Shown here piece after piece: positions 42,216 through 57,200 of a stretch of DNA of 64,000 nt. Source of the stretch: Enoplolaimus lenunculus (lineage: Eukaryota; Nematoda; Enoplea; Enoplida; Thoracostomopsidae); NCBI GenBank assembly GCA_030248215.1, contig JASANG010002616.1, positions 186,001 to 250,000 of the forward strand. The letters run 5' to 3'. Made by a program: the position numbers and the translations under genes. Every line of letters starts with the position of its first letter. Position 1 is the stretch's first letter. Below the pieces are notes generated by a model. It saw only the letters and a list, made by a program, of their open reading frames with translations. It was not told the origin of the DNA and did no database searches.

Positions 42216-45200
42216 CTAAGTAATTTGAGCGTACGCTTGAACACTGACTGGTGATTGCTGTTGTTGTTGCTGTTGTTGTTCTTCTTGTTCATCATTGCGT
42301 ATTTGAGGCAACCGGCGTCTCGGAGGTCCTATAAAGAAATAAAATAATAATCAAATTTCAGCAAATGTTACGTTCTCATTCAATGGAAAACGAGACAAAT
42401 TTTCACAAAATGCAATATTTGTGACAAATTAATTTATACAGTCACCGACAAAAATAAATACGCAAAAACCGGCTGCAGTTGCGGTTTTATAATCGCGTCT
42501 GAGTTTTTCACTGCTCGCGGTACAAACGCGGTTTAACCACGATCGCAGACGCGGTTTTAACCGCAGTCGCAGTCGCGGTTTTAACCGCGGTTGCAGACTC
42601 TGTTTTACCGCAGTTGCACTCGCTGTTTTAACCGCAGTTGCGGTTTGAATGGCGGTCACACACAAATACGATTGTGGTCTCGTTCAACTGCTATTCTAAC
42701 AAAAAAATCACGTGTTTAGTTTTAACCTTATAAAGTACGTGTCAAGTGTACATGGGCGTGCACTGCAAAAAGCAGTGTCAAAAACTGACACGCGGTAATT
42801 AGTAGAGGCAACGTTTATGAGCCAAACCATAGCAGCCAAACCCTAAATTGTTTATTTTTCAATAGCTTGTCAATGAAAACTTTTATTTGTTTCGTATTCC
42901 AATTAAACAAACACTTGGCCATTTAAATAATGTTACTCGCAACAAATCCCGCGGCACAAAATGTATCAGCGCACGTGCGTTGAGTTATTGACCGACGTGA
43001 ACCCATTCCTAGCGGGACCAGGATTGATACGCGGTTGAATAATTTTAACAGATAAAATGAAAAAAACAATTAACTTTGCTATAAAACACAACACAAGTTC
43101 AGTACCGACACAGAATGTGCCCAGTTGCATACACTTGTCTAAAAGTCATCATCCAGTCACTTGCTTATAATACAATGTAACGAAGAATATCGACTGCTAC
43201 TTTCTTCTCTGCTACACTATTCGTATTGTATTACGTGCTGAACTTTAATAATACAATATATTTATAGTTTTTCGTCAAAATCTTAATTACATTTTGGCAA
43301 AACTTACAGTCAACATTCAATTCATATAGACGTGCACAAGCAGAAATCTCAAAGCTCGAAAACAGTAAAGAAAAACGAACAACAAACAAACAAAGAAACA
43401 AAGAAACAAACAAACAAAGCAAAACGTACCAAGAAAACTGAGTACGACCGGTAACAGGACGAGACCGTGCGATGCGCCAAAGAGAACAATACCGAGATAC
43501 ATTCGAAAATAGAAAACTTCAAAAATCTGAGCAGAAGAAAACGCCAGAACCACAATACCAATGAACTTGGTCAGCGTTATTCCGCTAAACACCTGAAATT
43601 TCAACAATTAGCAATAGTTTATTAACCCAACAACTGGAAACATACCTGCGCCTACTTATACACTTTCGGCCACATTTAAAACTAAACTTAGACTTAGGCT
43701 TATGAAAAACGTTTCGGCAAAGGCTTAGCCGTACAGTTAAACTTAGGTACGCCTTTATTAAATCTAAACCAAAATCAGAGCCTATATAAGTCGAAACCAA
43801 AATCAGATGCTAAGCCTAAACCTAAGCCTAAACGTAAGCCTGTGGGGTGAAGTTTACAAAAGTTCTTACATAGCCTTAAAATTCTTTCAAGCTTAACCTC
43901 CTGCCTTTAAATGTTTTGAAGCTAAACTTGACTGCTTTGCACCTAACCGACACCTATTTTATAGGCTTGCTTCAATTATGCCAACACACAGTAAAATACT
44001 AGAATCGAAAACAGAACAGATACTAAGCTTACAAATTTTAGGAAAAAATTTACTGTTCTACCAATAAGATTTTAGTACAATTTTTCCACTGGCTTTCATA
44101 AATTAGCTAAAATATCTTAGTTTCTAAATAATTTGTAGAAAAAGACATTATTACACTTTTGATTTTCAATGGAACAAAGCAGTAGCTTAAAATTACCGAC
44201 GCTCCCATTGTTGACAACGCTTCCATTGCACGCAGAGTGCGTGTTGGTTGTTGACTGATTGCAAATGCCCGTGCGATATGTGAACAAAACTCGACAGATA
44301 TACCAACTGTCTAAAAATATAAGATAAAATTTATTATCTAAAGTCTTAGAAAACGCGTAAAAAATTTTCTAATTCATATAATATCTGCAATCAATCTAAC
44401 CATCGTAAAACATTGTTATGAACGAATTAAATTCTGAAATTCGTAGTTACAACTGAAACAGTTTATGACAAAGCTATATTTAATACAAAATAAAATATTG
44501 CATTACTGAACTTTATATTTTTCCATTTTAATCAGTCAACATAAACGAAACTATTCTAACAAACTCTCTATGTCAAAGTTCTGCAACAACACTACATCGT
44601 ATACTTGCAAACTATTACACAGCTGCTGACAGGCTGGTAACCCTTAGACTTTGTGTTAAAGAACAGGTTTAGGCTTAGATCACGTCTAATTTTGGACTTA
44701 GGCTTAAGAACACTCAGCGTAGACCTTATATATGCAAGCTTCGGTTTCGGCTCAAAGTAGGCGTACTTTCAAGATAACTTTCAGCCGTAAATTTAACTAC
44801 AGCGTTAGACTAATTTTTTCGATCTGTGCTCAGAACCTGTTTCTACAATATTGTGATACCTAAGTTCCTAACCAGCTCACTAACATGGGAAGGGGGTTTG
44901 AAAGTTTCAGTAGGGACATACAAAAATGTTTGATGACTCACGAGGTTGAGATTTCTTAGGACGAGCATGGGCCTGAGTCCTTTGTCCCCCGCGGCTGAAA
45001 CCCGATCATAACAGCTCTAACTACGCACAACCAACAACTAGGAAAACTAACCATTACTAAATTGACCAACGAAACCGCATTGAGTGATATTTGCCACCAC
45101 GCCATCATTCCAATCATATCAACAATTATCACCGCAATTGTCCCTGTGACAATAAGCGCAGACCACAAATCGATGCCCAAAAATAGAAAAGTGACCACAA

Positions 45201-48200
45201 AAATCGCCGCGAGAGAAATGCCCACTTGAAACAGAGTGTCGTTGACAACCGTTAAATATTGTTCGTAAAATACGTAAAACACGCTGAAATAACATTAATG
45301 AAACGAGTTAACGTGGTTGCAATATTTGAATCTCCAATATCTTAACACAATACAGTAGAGTGTCGGATACAGAAGCAAAACAAAAATATGCAGATTCAAG
45401 TGTGACTTACCGTTGATTTTGCAAAACAGTTGACACACACAAAACACACAAATTTCTACGAAAATTATTTTTATTGATAAAAATAGTTCTCTAATTCCAC
45501 TGTTGGTCGGAAATTTTATCTCAAACTTCAACCTTTACCAATGTAAGCATCACAGGATGAACGCTTTACATAGTGAGATTTAAAATAAATAGCAATATTC
45601 TCAAATGTGTGTAGCATGACACCTATGACTAGTCGATGATAGATTTTATGACTTTCGAACCAATCAACGGTGAGTTTTGTCAAAATTTACCTCCATTGCC
45701 GCATTCAATCAGCTGTACTTATGTGCCGAGTTTAATGTAACCAAATGCAACAAGTTCCTTCTTTAAAAACCCATTACTAACAGGTGATAGGTGCTACAAC
45801 CGGTTGCGAATACGACTCAAGATAAAATCAAAATCTAAAGTAAAACGGAGCAAAGCTCACTAACCTGTACGGAAAGACTTTGACTCGTTTTTCTTGAGCG
45901 GTCAAATTAGTATTTATCGCCTTCGTAACATTGTCAGTGATAAGTCTTGCATTCTTCAACGCACTGATAAAATCATTCGATGTTTTCAAGATTTTGTGAT
46001 ATGTCATAAAATACGATGCTTAAAATACAAACAAATTATTAGTTGAGTCTTTTGGCATCTTAATTTTCCAAAAATTCTTAGCTACGACGCCTATTGAGCA
46101 CGTAATTTGAAATTAACAAATAACAAAACAATAACATAAACTATTACCATCAATTAATTGCGAGTTTTCGAAATGTACCGCTTGGCCATATGCTGCATGT
46201 CCCCTAAAACACAAAATAATCAATTTTCTGGATCATAAAATAAAATATTAAACATTTACAGACAAATGAATTTTGTTCCTCGCGATCGCAGTTTCGCCTC
46301 AAATGGCTGTTGTAACCTCGTTTACAACCAATTGAAACATTTCATTTAATACAAACAGTCGCGGTTATGGCCGTTGCAACTGCGAGCCGGCCGAATAAAC
46401 AAACGGTCGCGATTAGAGCCGCTATTTGAACCGCGAGCGCTCTTAATCCTGTCCGTGACTCTAAGAACAAAGCAAAAAAATTTTACGTCAAACTATTATG
46501 GTTCTTAAATTGTGTTCTAGTCACTAAGATATTGTTGCACATCGCAATCTCCTGATATACTTTGCGTCAATATCAATTTCTTAAAATGAAAAATAACAAA
46601 CACTCCTGCGGTGACTTGGCATAATTTACATGCAGGGCCCAAACGTTTCCAGAGATCGCGAAAGTTTTCTAAAACAACTGAGCCCCCTGCGGTCTCTCAT
46701 TAACTAAGATCCGGCAAATAAACTGCAACAACGTACGCCTTTGAACATTTATTGTTTGGATTATCTTCTAGAAAATCATGAATATATCGATAGAAATATT
46801 CTGATTTCGGTCTGCCATTGATATTTTCAACCACACAAGAAGAGCAGCCGACGTCTTTGGTAACTACAAGATAGAACTAACAATACAAAATGATAAAAAA
46901 TAAAGGAAATGACACATAACAAAGTCTATGATAACATTCTACCTTCGCCTTTCCCATAGCTCTGATTATCAGCCTGCGGTAAGGCTTGTAATTTACTGAA
47001 AACGACAAGTTTCTAAATTTAGCTCAATTTTCACTATTTATTATGTACCAAACTTCTGCACAAATTTTGAAATCCGGAGCAGTCACAGTTTGCTTCTTTG
47101 TTTTGAAAATGCACAACGAAATGCACAGTAACTTAAGCTGAAGCCGAAAATCAGTTATCAGGAAATAAATATACCAAATAACTAATCACGAAATAAATAT
47201 ACCAAATAACTATAGAAAACGTTGCAGCTCACTATCAAGTGTAAAAACTATTGACAATTTGTTCAGTGCCGACGTTAATTTAAGTACCTAATATTTTGTA
47301 TGTGTTCGTGTTGTGACCTAATAACTATAAACCAGTCATTCAAAGTCGTCATACATAAAAAGCAAAAAATGCACAAGTAAATCCCTAAATGTGCAGTTCA
47401 GTTTTGCACACTTCGTATATTTGAAAAAACCCTGGTCTACAGATACATAGCTACCAGTTAATTGCTTACCTGATGATGGACAAAACGATCCATTTTTGAA
47501 TTCTCGACAACAAGGCGGATCACCGTACGGTCGAAGCCACGCGAGATAGTCGTCGAGCCAATTTGACACAGGATGCGATATGAAGGATCTAAATATGACA
47601 ATACAAAATTTAATCCCGCCGTTGAGTTACATCAGTCGATTGGCGGTCCCAAACTTTATCGTTGTTACTCGCTCGTCCGTGCCGCTAGTACCAACCGTCC
47701 GCTCTCTCGCGCCAGATACTGCCGGGATGGCGCACTCTATTACCGTCTGGTCCCCTCGATTCCGCCGTTCCCGGACCCTATCCCGCCTGGTAACCTATAC
47801 CCCGCCCGCCCCAGGTGGACTGTGGGACGGCCGCGGACGGTCGTTACGATCCCACCCCCCAGGCGAGGCGTGCAGAAAAGCAACACGAAAAACTCGACCG
47901 ACGACAGGAGAGGTGGGGTGGATGCCCAAAGCGGACGGAGACTGATAGACAGGGGCGTAGTCACCCAACCTGTGCTGTTCCGTCTCCGCCCACACCCACG
48001 AGACGGAAAGGAGGGAAAGACGCCCGACACAGCTAACATCTAATCACGAGGCGCAAACAACAGCGCACCACGACACGCGAGCGGCGCGATCCGGAGCCTG
48101 CAGACGAGACACAAAAAAGAGCTAGTGCTGATGTAAAACGAAAACGAATACGAGATTCAGAATAAACGCCTACAACCGCCCTGCGAACTAAGCGAAACCG

Positions 48201-51200
48201 AAACCGATCAACTAAGAAAGAGAGAACGGGAGCGACAGAGAAACACAATAGGGAACGAGGCAACAAGGACAAGAGATGAGGAGAACATGAGCTACACCGG
48301 TCAATCCACCACAACGCGCCGAACACAAGCGATAAGATTCGATAATGAAGATGTGAAAAGAGAAAAGCGAGAGAGTACGCAGAGCCAAAACCGTGTGAAC
48401 GAAAAAATGTGATGCGAATGAGAGCGAACCCAAACCGACCGGAACACCCAGACACGCGACAACCTCGGAGCACAAAAAAGCATAAAGAACAAACAAAGAG
48501 ATAGACCGCAAGAAACAAAAAAAAAAGTCAAAAACATAAGCAGCCGACAGTGTGACGACTAACCATTGACAAAGCAGGAAGCGAAACAAGCAACATCAGA
48601 GATTCACGAAGGAAAAAAGGAAGCCCGAACAAGAAAGACCGAACGACAACGAAAAGGAAACAGAAAAAAAGAAACAAAGAGAAAAAGAGACAAAACAGAA
48701 ACACGACCACCCACGCCCCCACACCTCCCAGCCCCTGCCCCCGTCACCCCGGGCGCAGCAACGCAAGAAACAAAAGAAGGAAAAGAAGAAGAGAAGAGAG
48801 CAGAAGCCGACAACCACAAAGCCAAACGCTACTGACTCTACCTTGACCTTAGAAATAACCGAATCAATCCCGAACCCGATGACGATCAAGAGCGATAAGA
48901 CAAATCTGCCGAACAGCTCAACATCCGAACAGCAAAGACTAAACGCGAACCGCTACCAAGACCAACCTGTTACCGAAAGCTTGAAAGCGCAACCTGCAAT
49001 CCAACAAAAAACAAAAACGACTCTCATCTAGCACTCGAAGCCTGATACACTAGCCTAGCCTCCAAATCATCTTCGATCTAAACCCACCGTCGACTCCGCT
49101 CGTCACCATCTCGCGCTTCCTATCTGTGTCTGGCCTCGTGACACGAGCGCCCTCCGACTGACACCGCGCCGAGCGAGCCCTATTACTGAAGCCAACGGAA
49201 GACAAAAACACAAACAAATGAAAGAACCCCCATCTCATCCCCTCCCACTCCTCAAACCCCCAACCACCACCCACAACGCACCTACCCACCCAGGCCCCCC
49301 CCCCCCACCGCACAACACCCCATTCACGACTCATCCCCACCCCCCCAACCACACCAACAAACCCCCAACTTAACAAGCCATTACAATTTGTAACTCGACC
49401 ACGAATATTTAATTTTTCCACTTTGCTTCTAAAAATCAACTGCATACAAAACATTTAGAAGGAGATGCGGCCACGCTGCCCGTTATGCAGTCAGCGTGGT
49501 ATTTTCCGTAAAATACAAAGCTTCTTCATAATACAAACGTTTCAGCACCTACGCAAAAATTTAACACTTTTTAAGAATCCACTTCAAAATATTTAAATTT
49601 TGTAACTGACAGACCATCTATGACCGTAAATCGCACCCACGAATAGTTTACTAATAGAAATGTTTGAATTCGTAAAAAACCCGACAGCATCTATTACCAG
49701 TTAGCAATAAATTTCAAACCAAAACTACAATAATAGTAACACACCACGTCCTATGCGACAGTCGAAAGTGAAATCTAAAGGAATGTTGATCGTTTCTCGT
49801 ACACAGTAGCTCGCAAAAGCGACTGAAACTGCACGCGGTTACTACACACAAAACCGCGACCGCAACGGGAATTGCGATAATTTAAACTTTTCAATCGTTT
49901 GTAAACGCGGTTACAACCGCGGTATTATAAACACGACCGCAATTGCGTCTCCTGTTGCCGCGACCGATTGGGTGCAAGCAAAAACTTCGTCCGCTATTAC
50001 AAAACCGCGGCTGTAGACGCAATCACGATTACTATACGATTAATTCTGCCCGTGACGGAAATTCTAGATATACTACTGGACTCACGTATTTTTATAATTC
50101 GAAGCCCAGTTGACAATTCCGTCTAGCGACATCTGATCACAGCCATCCCGGCCACACAGAGAATTCTGACGATATGGATCGGAATAATTCATTTCACCAG
50201 CGACCACAAAATACACCGGAGCACCAACTGACAGATATTTGTTCATCGCGTTAAAATAGTCGAGAACGTACGAATCCTGCAAAATAAAATCATTTCATAA
50301 GAATGAGGCTGGCGCTATACTTGTCACGCGGCGCTGTCCCTCGATGTCCGTCATTGTGAGGTATCGTGTACGAACAATGCGCGTACGATAATACACAGTG
50401 ACCGCCGGCGACGAACGGTGTCGGATTGTGACGAACGGCGGCACCCGGCGACGAATTGAGACAGACGTTACCGAACGACATTAAAATTTTAAACGTAATA
50501 ACGTAAATTTTAAATTACAATAACCGTTCATTTCAATCAGTAGTTTTTTAAACACAAAAACAAGTTTCAACATTTTATAGAACATGAATCAAATTAAATT
50601 ATAGCCCATATTCTGGGTGGCATAACAATTCCGGTAGAGCACTATCAGCGTGCGACTGGATATGCAGATCCTGCACCGGTGCTTTCTGGTATCCAGTCGT
50701 ACCCTCCTCTCTACCAGACATAAACACTATTCCGCGTACCACCTTATTTGATTAGGTTTTTTCTAATCAACGTTTTAGCAATATTTTGCCTAATAATCAC
50801 GTGCAAAACGTTGCCAGCGATGCCTATAAAGAACGAAACCTTCTTAACAAAATTGGGTTATCGCCTTCCGAAATGAAATCCTGGTTACGCCACTGCTATT
50901 ATAGCAAATTATTCACCGCGGCCAAATTCAAGCAATTTAATTCAATATAATTAAAATTTAACTGCAACAAACTGAACGTAACCTTTGGCATTGACAATCG
51001 TTGATCGAGTCCAACGTCGACTTGTCCAAAAAAACTCAACGCAATGCAAAATAACGCACTGAAGTTGACCAGCTGAAAACACACCAACAATGAAATTAAA
51101 TAAAATAAAAAGTGTGGTGCAACAAAACAATAAATTAAAAGTAGAAAATTACTCAGAAAACTACTTGTACAGCAATGAATTTAATTATAACTATGCCCAC

Positions 51201-54200
51201 TATTGCTAACTAAACCATCAAACTTGATCAAAAAGGAATGTGAAAATATTTTGCATAATAGCAAGATCTTAGAAGTGGCACTATACATCTGGTCGCGGTG
51301 TGCCGTCCGGCGTCGTCTGGTGCTGCAACTCAAAAAGTTTCGTTTACAAAGGATTGTTACGCGTTACCATGGGCAATAATTCAATTATTGTGTTGCTGTA
51401 CGGTGATCAAAAAGCATAACACCGCCTAAATTTAAAACTTTACACACAAGAAAATTATAGATTTTTAAATACTAAAAATGGTTTTTTACCGTTATAATTC
51501 GAACCGGCAGAATCATTAAAAACGGTGCGAAAAAATCGCGCGTTAATGACCGCAAAATGCCACGAGACTCTTGACGCGGTTTTAGAAGCTTTATACAACA
51601 GCACGGCTCAGGTCGGTTTGCCTGAAATTATAAAAAAATAAAATAAATCATTAATAAAATAAAATTAAAAATTATATTCAAAAATACAATCCCAAAAATT
51701 TTTTCGTAACATTAATAAGAAATAATACAAAGTTTACACAACATCATACAGTGAACAATTGACACTAGCCAACGAATTTACAAACTTTTTTATTATTTTT
51801 AAAAAATTTAACCTCTTCTACAACAGTTTAAACAAATTACCTCTTCTCGTCTGACATCCATCACAAAAATTGGCAAAAATACCGTGATTTGAAGGAAAAA
51901 ATCAAAGAAAATCGCCAATCCAGCATAGAGACTGAACGACCTCACAGCAGGCATTGTGGATAAAGCGCCTTAAAATTAATTTTAGTTTCAAAAACACCCT
52001 AAATGCTGCACTCAGTACACCCAGCTTGGCTTGTTAGGAACGTCACCACGGGACTTACTGGTCAAACCACATATTTGTGATTTTCGTACAGGGGTATGGT
52101 ATGTAACCCAAAAAATTGAATTTTACTTGGCAGTAACCCAAAAAAATTGAATTTTACTTGACATAACCAATAGTGTATAATCGCATTTTAATAAGAAGGT
52201 GCAACTGGGCACATTTTGTAGAAAAGAATGTAAAAGAATGTACCCGGCACGCGTTAGTTTTTGTCTTACCCGCCCACCTATTTAGAGTGGGGTACAACCG
52301 GTGCGAACCATAAACCTTTATGTACGCAGCATTAAACATGCTCCCCTTACAGTTCAATTTAGGTGTATTCATGTGATAGCGACCCCCTCTAAACATGGGG
52401 GTAGGCCAAAAACGCAACGCCCGGTGGTACATGTTGTACCATGCGGGACCAAGAGTTGCACACTCTTGTCATTACCCACTCTTGATTTAACCAAAGCAAA
52501 TCTCTATTCGAAAAATTTATTCCACAACTTAACACAGTCCCCCTTTCAAAAATCTTGGTTGCGTCCCCGGTTTGGATAATAATTGCAAAACGCGGCGCGC
52601 GCTGGCGCATTTCGAGCCAAAAAGTATCGCAAACGAAATGTACCCCCAGAAAAGGTACAGTGAGCCGAAAACATTGTACTTGTTTTAACCCCTTCTCACA
52701 TTGAGTTGCCTACTTGTTTTAACCCCTTCTCACATTGAGTTGCCTATAGGCAACTCAGCGCACTGTATATACGTTAAATAATATATATCGCACCGTGTTT
52801 AACAATTGCAACACGTATACATAGCACTAAATCACCAAAAAACGTGAGAGCCCCTCGGGCTCGAGCGTCAAGCTCGTATAGCTGAGTGGTGATGGTATAC
52901 GCCTCCCACTCCAGTCACTGGAGTTCGAATCCTAGAATAAAAGTAGGTCTCATGGGAAATAGAACATATTCATGTGAGAAAGGGTTAATTTATCTAAAAT
53001 AATAAATTTCATACTCTTTTATTATAAAGCTCACACATATATGTCATCATCGTCACTTAAAGTTAATAACACAAAATTTAATGAAAAATCCCATCTGATA
53101 ATAAATTTTACACTACAAAATAAAGATTTTTCCTTACCCAAGAAGAAACAACTCATTTCAGAGCAAGTCGTTAACAGCATACTCGGTATAACTTCAGCTG
53201 AAATTCGTCCAATTCGGCGTTCCAACGAATCTTCCAGCTCTTGAGAATCGCGCTAAAACCAACCAAGTATGATACTGTCAGACCAGAGTATGCAACTAGG
53301 AACGGAAGATATCTTGCGCCATTTACAAGCGTATGCAAGTGCAGTAAAGAACTGTACCCAGCACGGTTGTATTTTTGGCTTATCTCACGCCATTTAAAAG
53401 TGGGCGGTGAGATGCACCCATAAATATGATGAGGTATGCGGAAACCAAAACTCGCGCTGCTACTGTTTATGCCACGCAGATACTTTTAAGTTGCACACTC
53501 CTGTCAAAGAGCCGTTAAAGTACTTTAGATAAATACAAATTAAGCTTGAAACAAATGCACGAAATATAATATACGTTGCTTGCAATATATTGCAAATACA
53601 ATAGCACAGTTTCAATTCAATAATTTATTATTCTTTCAACTAAACTTAATAATTCCGTCAAAAACACACATTCAGTAATAAATTGTTGGTTTTCATAAAT
53701 TCAGTAACACTCGTGTTTTTTCAAAATTACAAAATTCTTTACCACAATCCTAAAAAATTTAACTGCGAAACTGTAACAAAGGCACAACATGGCAATTTTT
53801 TAAATTTGTATGAAATTAATAATACCTGGTACGCTTGAACAAAAATGAAAATATTGTCAGTTCCAACGGCAAGAACTAAAAACGGAACCACTTCAAACAC
53901 AATCAACGTCATTGGGACACCGCAGTACAAGAAAAAGCCAATGGATGACGTCACCGATAGAGCAACAATCAGAACGCCAACGAGACCAAGAATGATTTTG
54001 GAACCAACCTGAAAATTAAACTAAGGAAGAGTGTACGACGACACAGCTCACTTACTTAACCTTAGATTGGCAGGGTCAGCAGGCTCGTTAAAATATCGTA
54101 GTGTAGGTAACTTGAAGTAGTTCAAATCGCGTTTGCAAGCGATTGCATCCACAAAACGAACGATCACAGTCGCGATTCCGAACGCGACTGCGATTTTACT

Positions 54201-57200
54201 TCGGTCTGACCGTGTACACCACACGAGTCTGGGGGCCAAACCCTGTTTCCCTTGGATTTTCAACCGTAACCAAAATAGACTACTACCATATAAGAGAACT
54301 AAGAACTCCTCAGCGGATATTAACAGTTATACTTTCCGTTATATCAGAATACAAATATACAATACACATGCGAACTGATAGTAACTTCCAACCTACAGAC
54401 TCGTAGTCCAATCAAAACATCCACTAAAAACATTCAACAAAAATGAAATCTAGAGGAAAAAACAATAAAACACATCACAGAACAAAAACATAAAAACTTA
54501 CAAAAAAGTACAAAATATTAAGCTCAGCGTGATAGTGTCCAAGACCAACTGCGATATAAACAAACATAGCAATATAACTGATCGCAATCGTTAACGCTTC
54601 TGACTTGCTTTCACGACCGATTTCATCTTGAATCGAACGCTAAAATAGAGAACAAAACCAGTATAATAAGTAGTTAGCAATTGATGAAAATTTTGGCTTC
54701 GGCTGCGGTCAGATGTTTGAACACGCGACGCACGGTTTATCTGTACACTGCTCAAACCACTCAGATACACTGGCATATAAATTCCTTCGCTACAATGGTT
54801 GTAAACTTGGTACTATAATTAGAAGCAGACACGAATACACCATGAAATCGTAATCAATACATGAGGCGACTGTTTAGCAACTCCCACCATTAAAGCGTTA
54901 ATTTATATATCTGCGAAAGTCTAACTTTCGTTAAACGCTTAGAATTTGATTAAGGCTTAGACCTAGACCTAGGTTAAAGACAACATGCTTTTGAAATGGC
55001 GGGAATTTGTCTTCGACAGGTTTCGTTAACTGCAAGACAATGCATGGTGAATGACGAAAACCGACACATCTTTCACAATTGATTGGTACTACTTGTGAGC
55101 AGGTTTTGACATCAACAGCTGTCGTGATTTGGACGTTTGAAAACGTATTGCTAACTGGTGGTATGTGCTACACACAGTTGAGAATACCGGTTCAACTTAC
55201 AACAACAAAAGGTAACAATACTTTTCATAAGCTACAGTGGTGAATCGAATTAAGAGAAACGGCCGTTCTGATTATCACGAGTGGTCTCTTCCTGAACGCA
55301 ATCGCCGTCAAACGCGATTGCCTAGCATTAACTCTGCAATCCGCCTGTAAACGCTTGTACATACCTCAGCCGTAAACGAGACGTCAAACACCGAGCTATA
55401 TTCGCCTGTAGATGCATTTTTCACGAATTCGATATATCTGCAACAATAATCACGGTTTAATACAAAATTGAAAATATAAGAAAAAACAATGCAATACACG
55501 TCATAATAAGCATCGAAAAGCAAAACAACGACGATGCCAACTTCTATAACGAGAAAGAGTTACATAACACCAGTACAACGGCCCTTGTATAGATCAGGGC
55601 CGAATCGTTTTCCGGAGGGGCTATAATAGAGTCAGTTTAAGCTTTAGACTTTTTTTTGGCTTAGGCTTAGGCTTAGGAATAGGCTCGTCCATACGCTTAG
55701 GCTTAGGCTTACGAATACGCATATACTACTGTTCCGGCCCCGTTTTATACATGGGCCAGGACAACTGTACTTAAAGCTAGATGGGCTGAGTTGCAGAAAC
55801 ATTTGTTGATTTAGACCTAAGTTAAAAATTCTCTGAAGTTTTGTAGCCATTCTTCAATTCAAGTTGAGTAGTACTATAATATAATAGATCCCTCCAAAAA
55901 AATTTTGCTACAGATGCAGTGTGGCTCGAACTCATGACGTACCAATTACCGTACCACTGCTCGAACCACTGAACTAGGGAAACCACGCAATCTTTTCGCT
56001 GCAACGGCTCTAGGAATCGTAACAACATTTTATACCCTCGCTCAGTTTGCCGGCAAGCTTCGCTAGTACATACAGCACGGAAGTTTGTCAAAAATTTAGA
56101 GGTCCACCACCGGTCTTGTGCCTGCTCATCATAATTTTCATTAACGAGGACTTACGCTTTTTCCCACGCTTCGGCCGGTTTATTTTTCGCTTCTTCAACA
56201 TGATTGTTGACCATGAAATTGATAATCAACGCAGTAGCCAGCTGGTAATTGGGCGACGCAGTTTGGGCTTCTGAAATGCAATCGCAACAAAAACTATAAC
56301 CGAAAATCACGTCATCGTATTCAGTTAAGCAGCACCAAAAATACCAACACCAATTGATAAAAAATTTCAATCAACGCCTAAGTCTATAGCGAGGGATTAT
56401 TTTGCAACAGATGAAAACTAAGATAAGTCGCTGGGGGAGGGTGCTAAACTAAAAAAAGATCTTGAAAACTCACAACAAACCAGAATTTTGAACAAAAAGG
56501 TGATTAAAAAGTTTTATAAAACCATGTTCATTTTCAAAGTTACCTTAGCTTAATGTTATACTAGAAATACTTCTTCTTACTTTACATCCTGGTTGTTTTA
56601 TAAAAAAACCCACACAAGGTTATACAGTAAAATATTCCAACATCCAATACAAATGCAATTGGGAATACCTCCACCAGAATATAAGTTAAAAATTTCACAA
56701 CTCCAACATGCCCTAAACGTCACTTTGAGCCGTTTTGAACAAAACAATTTTTATACCGGAAATTTTTTTCAGAACTTTTTGAAAATTGCACTTTGAATTG
56801 CAACATATTTATAAACGACTGCGAATACAACTAATGGAAAAGGTTAACCAAAAGTATCAACAAAAGCGAAAAAAAAACTCGCGTTACCTGGAAAACCACC
56901 CAAAACAACGTATGGAAACGCAGGTCCGCCAAAATCAGCCAAACATCCCGAATGCAACGGCGTATTGTCATCAGGCAACAGTGCGGCGCTAAAAAATACA
57001 ATAATTTAAAGATTATCCAGTGAACGCGACATAACCTTTGCAAAACATTTTCTAGACGCAATTGCAATTACTGACCACTTAATTTATTCTGTTCATCCCT
57101 ATAGATTCACACAATTGAAAATGACTAATTTCAAATTACTGTGCTTTAGCTAGCTTTTAAAACCTCCATCGTCCTCTGCATTGGATGATGCCCCCCGAAA

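Noticed and set aside
43231-43607. Overlapping small frames near npc1 exon 21
   Set aside because: Shadows of the real exon or translations of the CAAA/GTTT simple repeat.
46940-46997. Possible extra npc1 exon bounded by TTTTCAG and AAG|GTAGAA
   Set aside because: Its 53 bases would break the reading frame between exons 15 and 16, which join in phase without it ([13 protein letters not shown]) and match the family.
47573-48835. Open frames of 90-160 codons in the GC-rich island
   Set aside because: They overlap in several frames on both strands, have no recognisable domain and result from the low T content.
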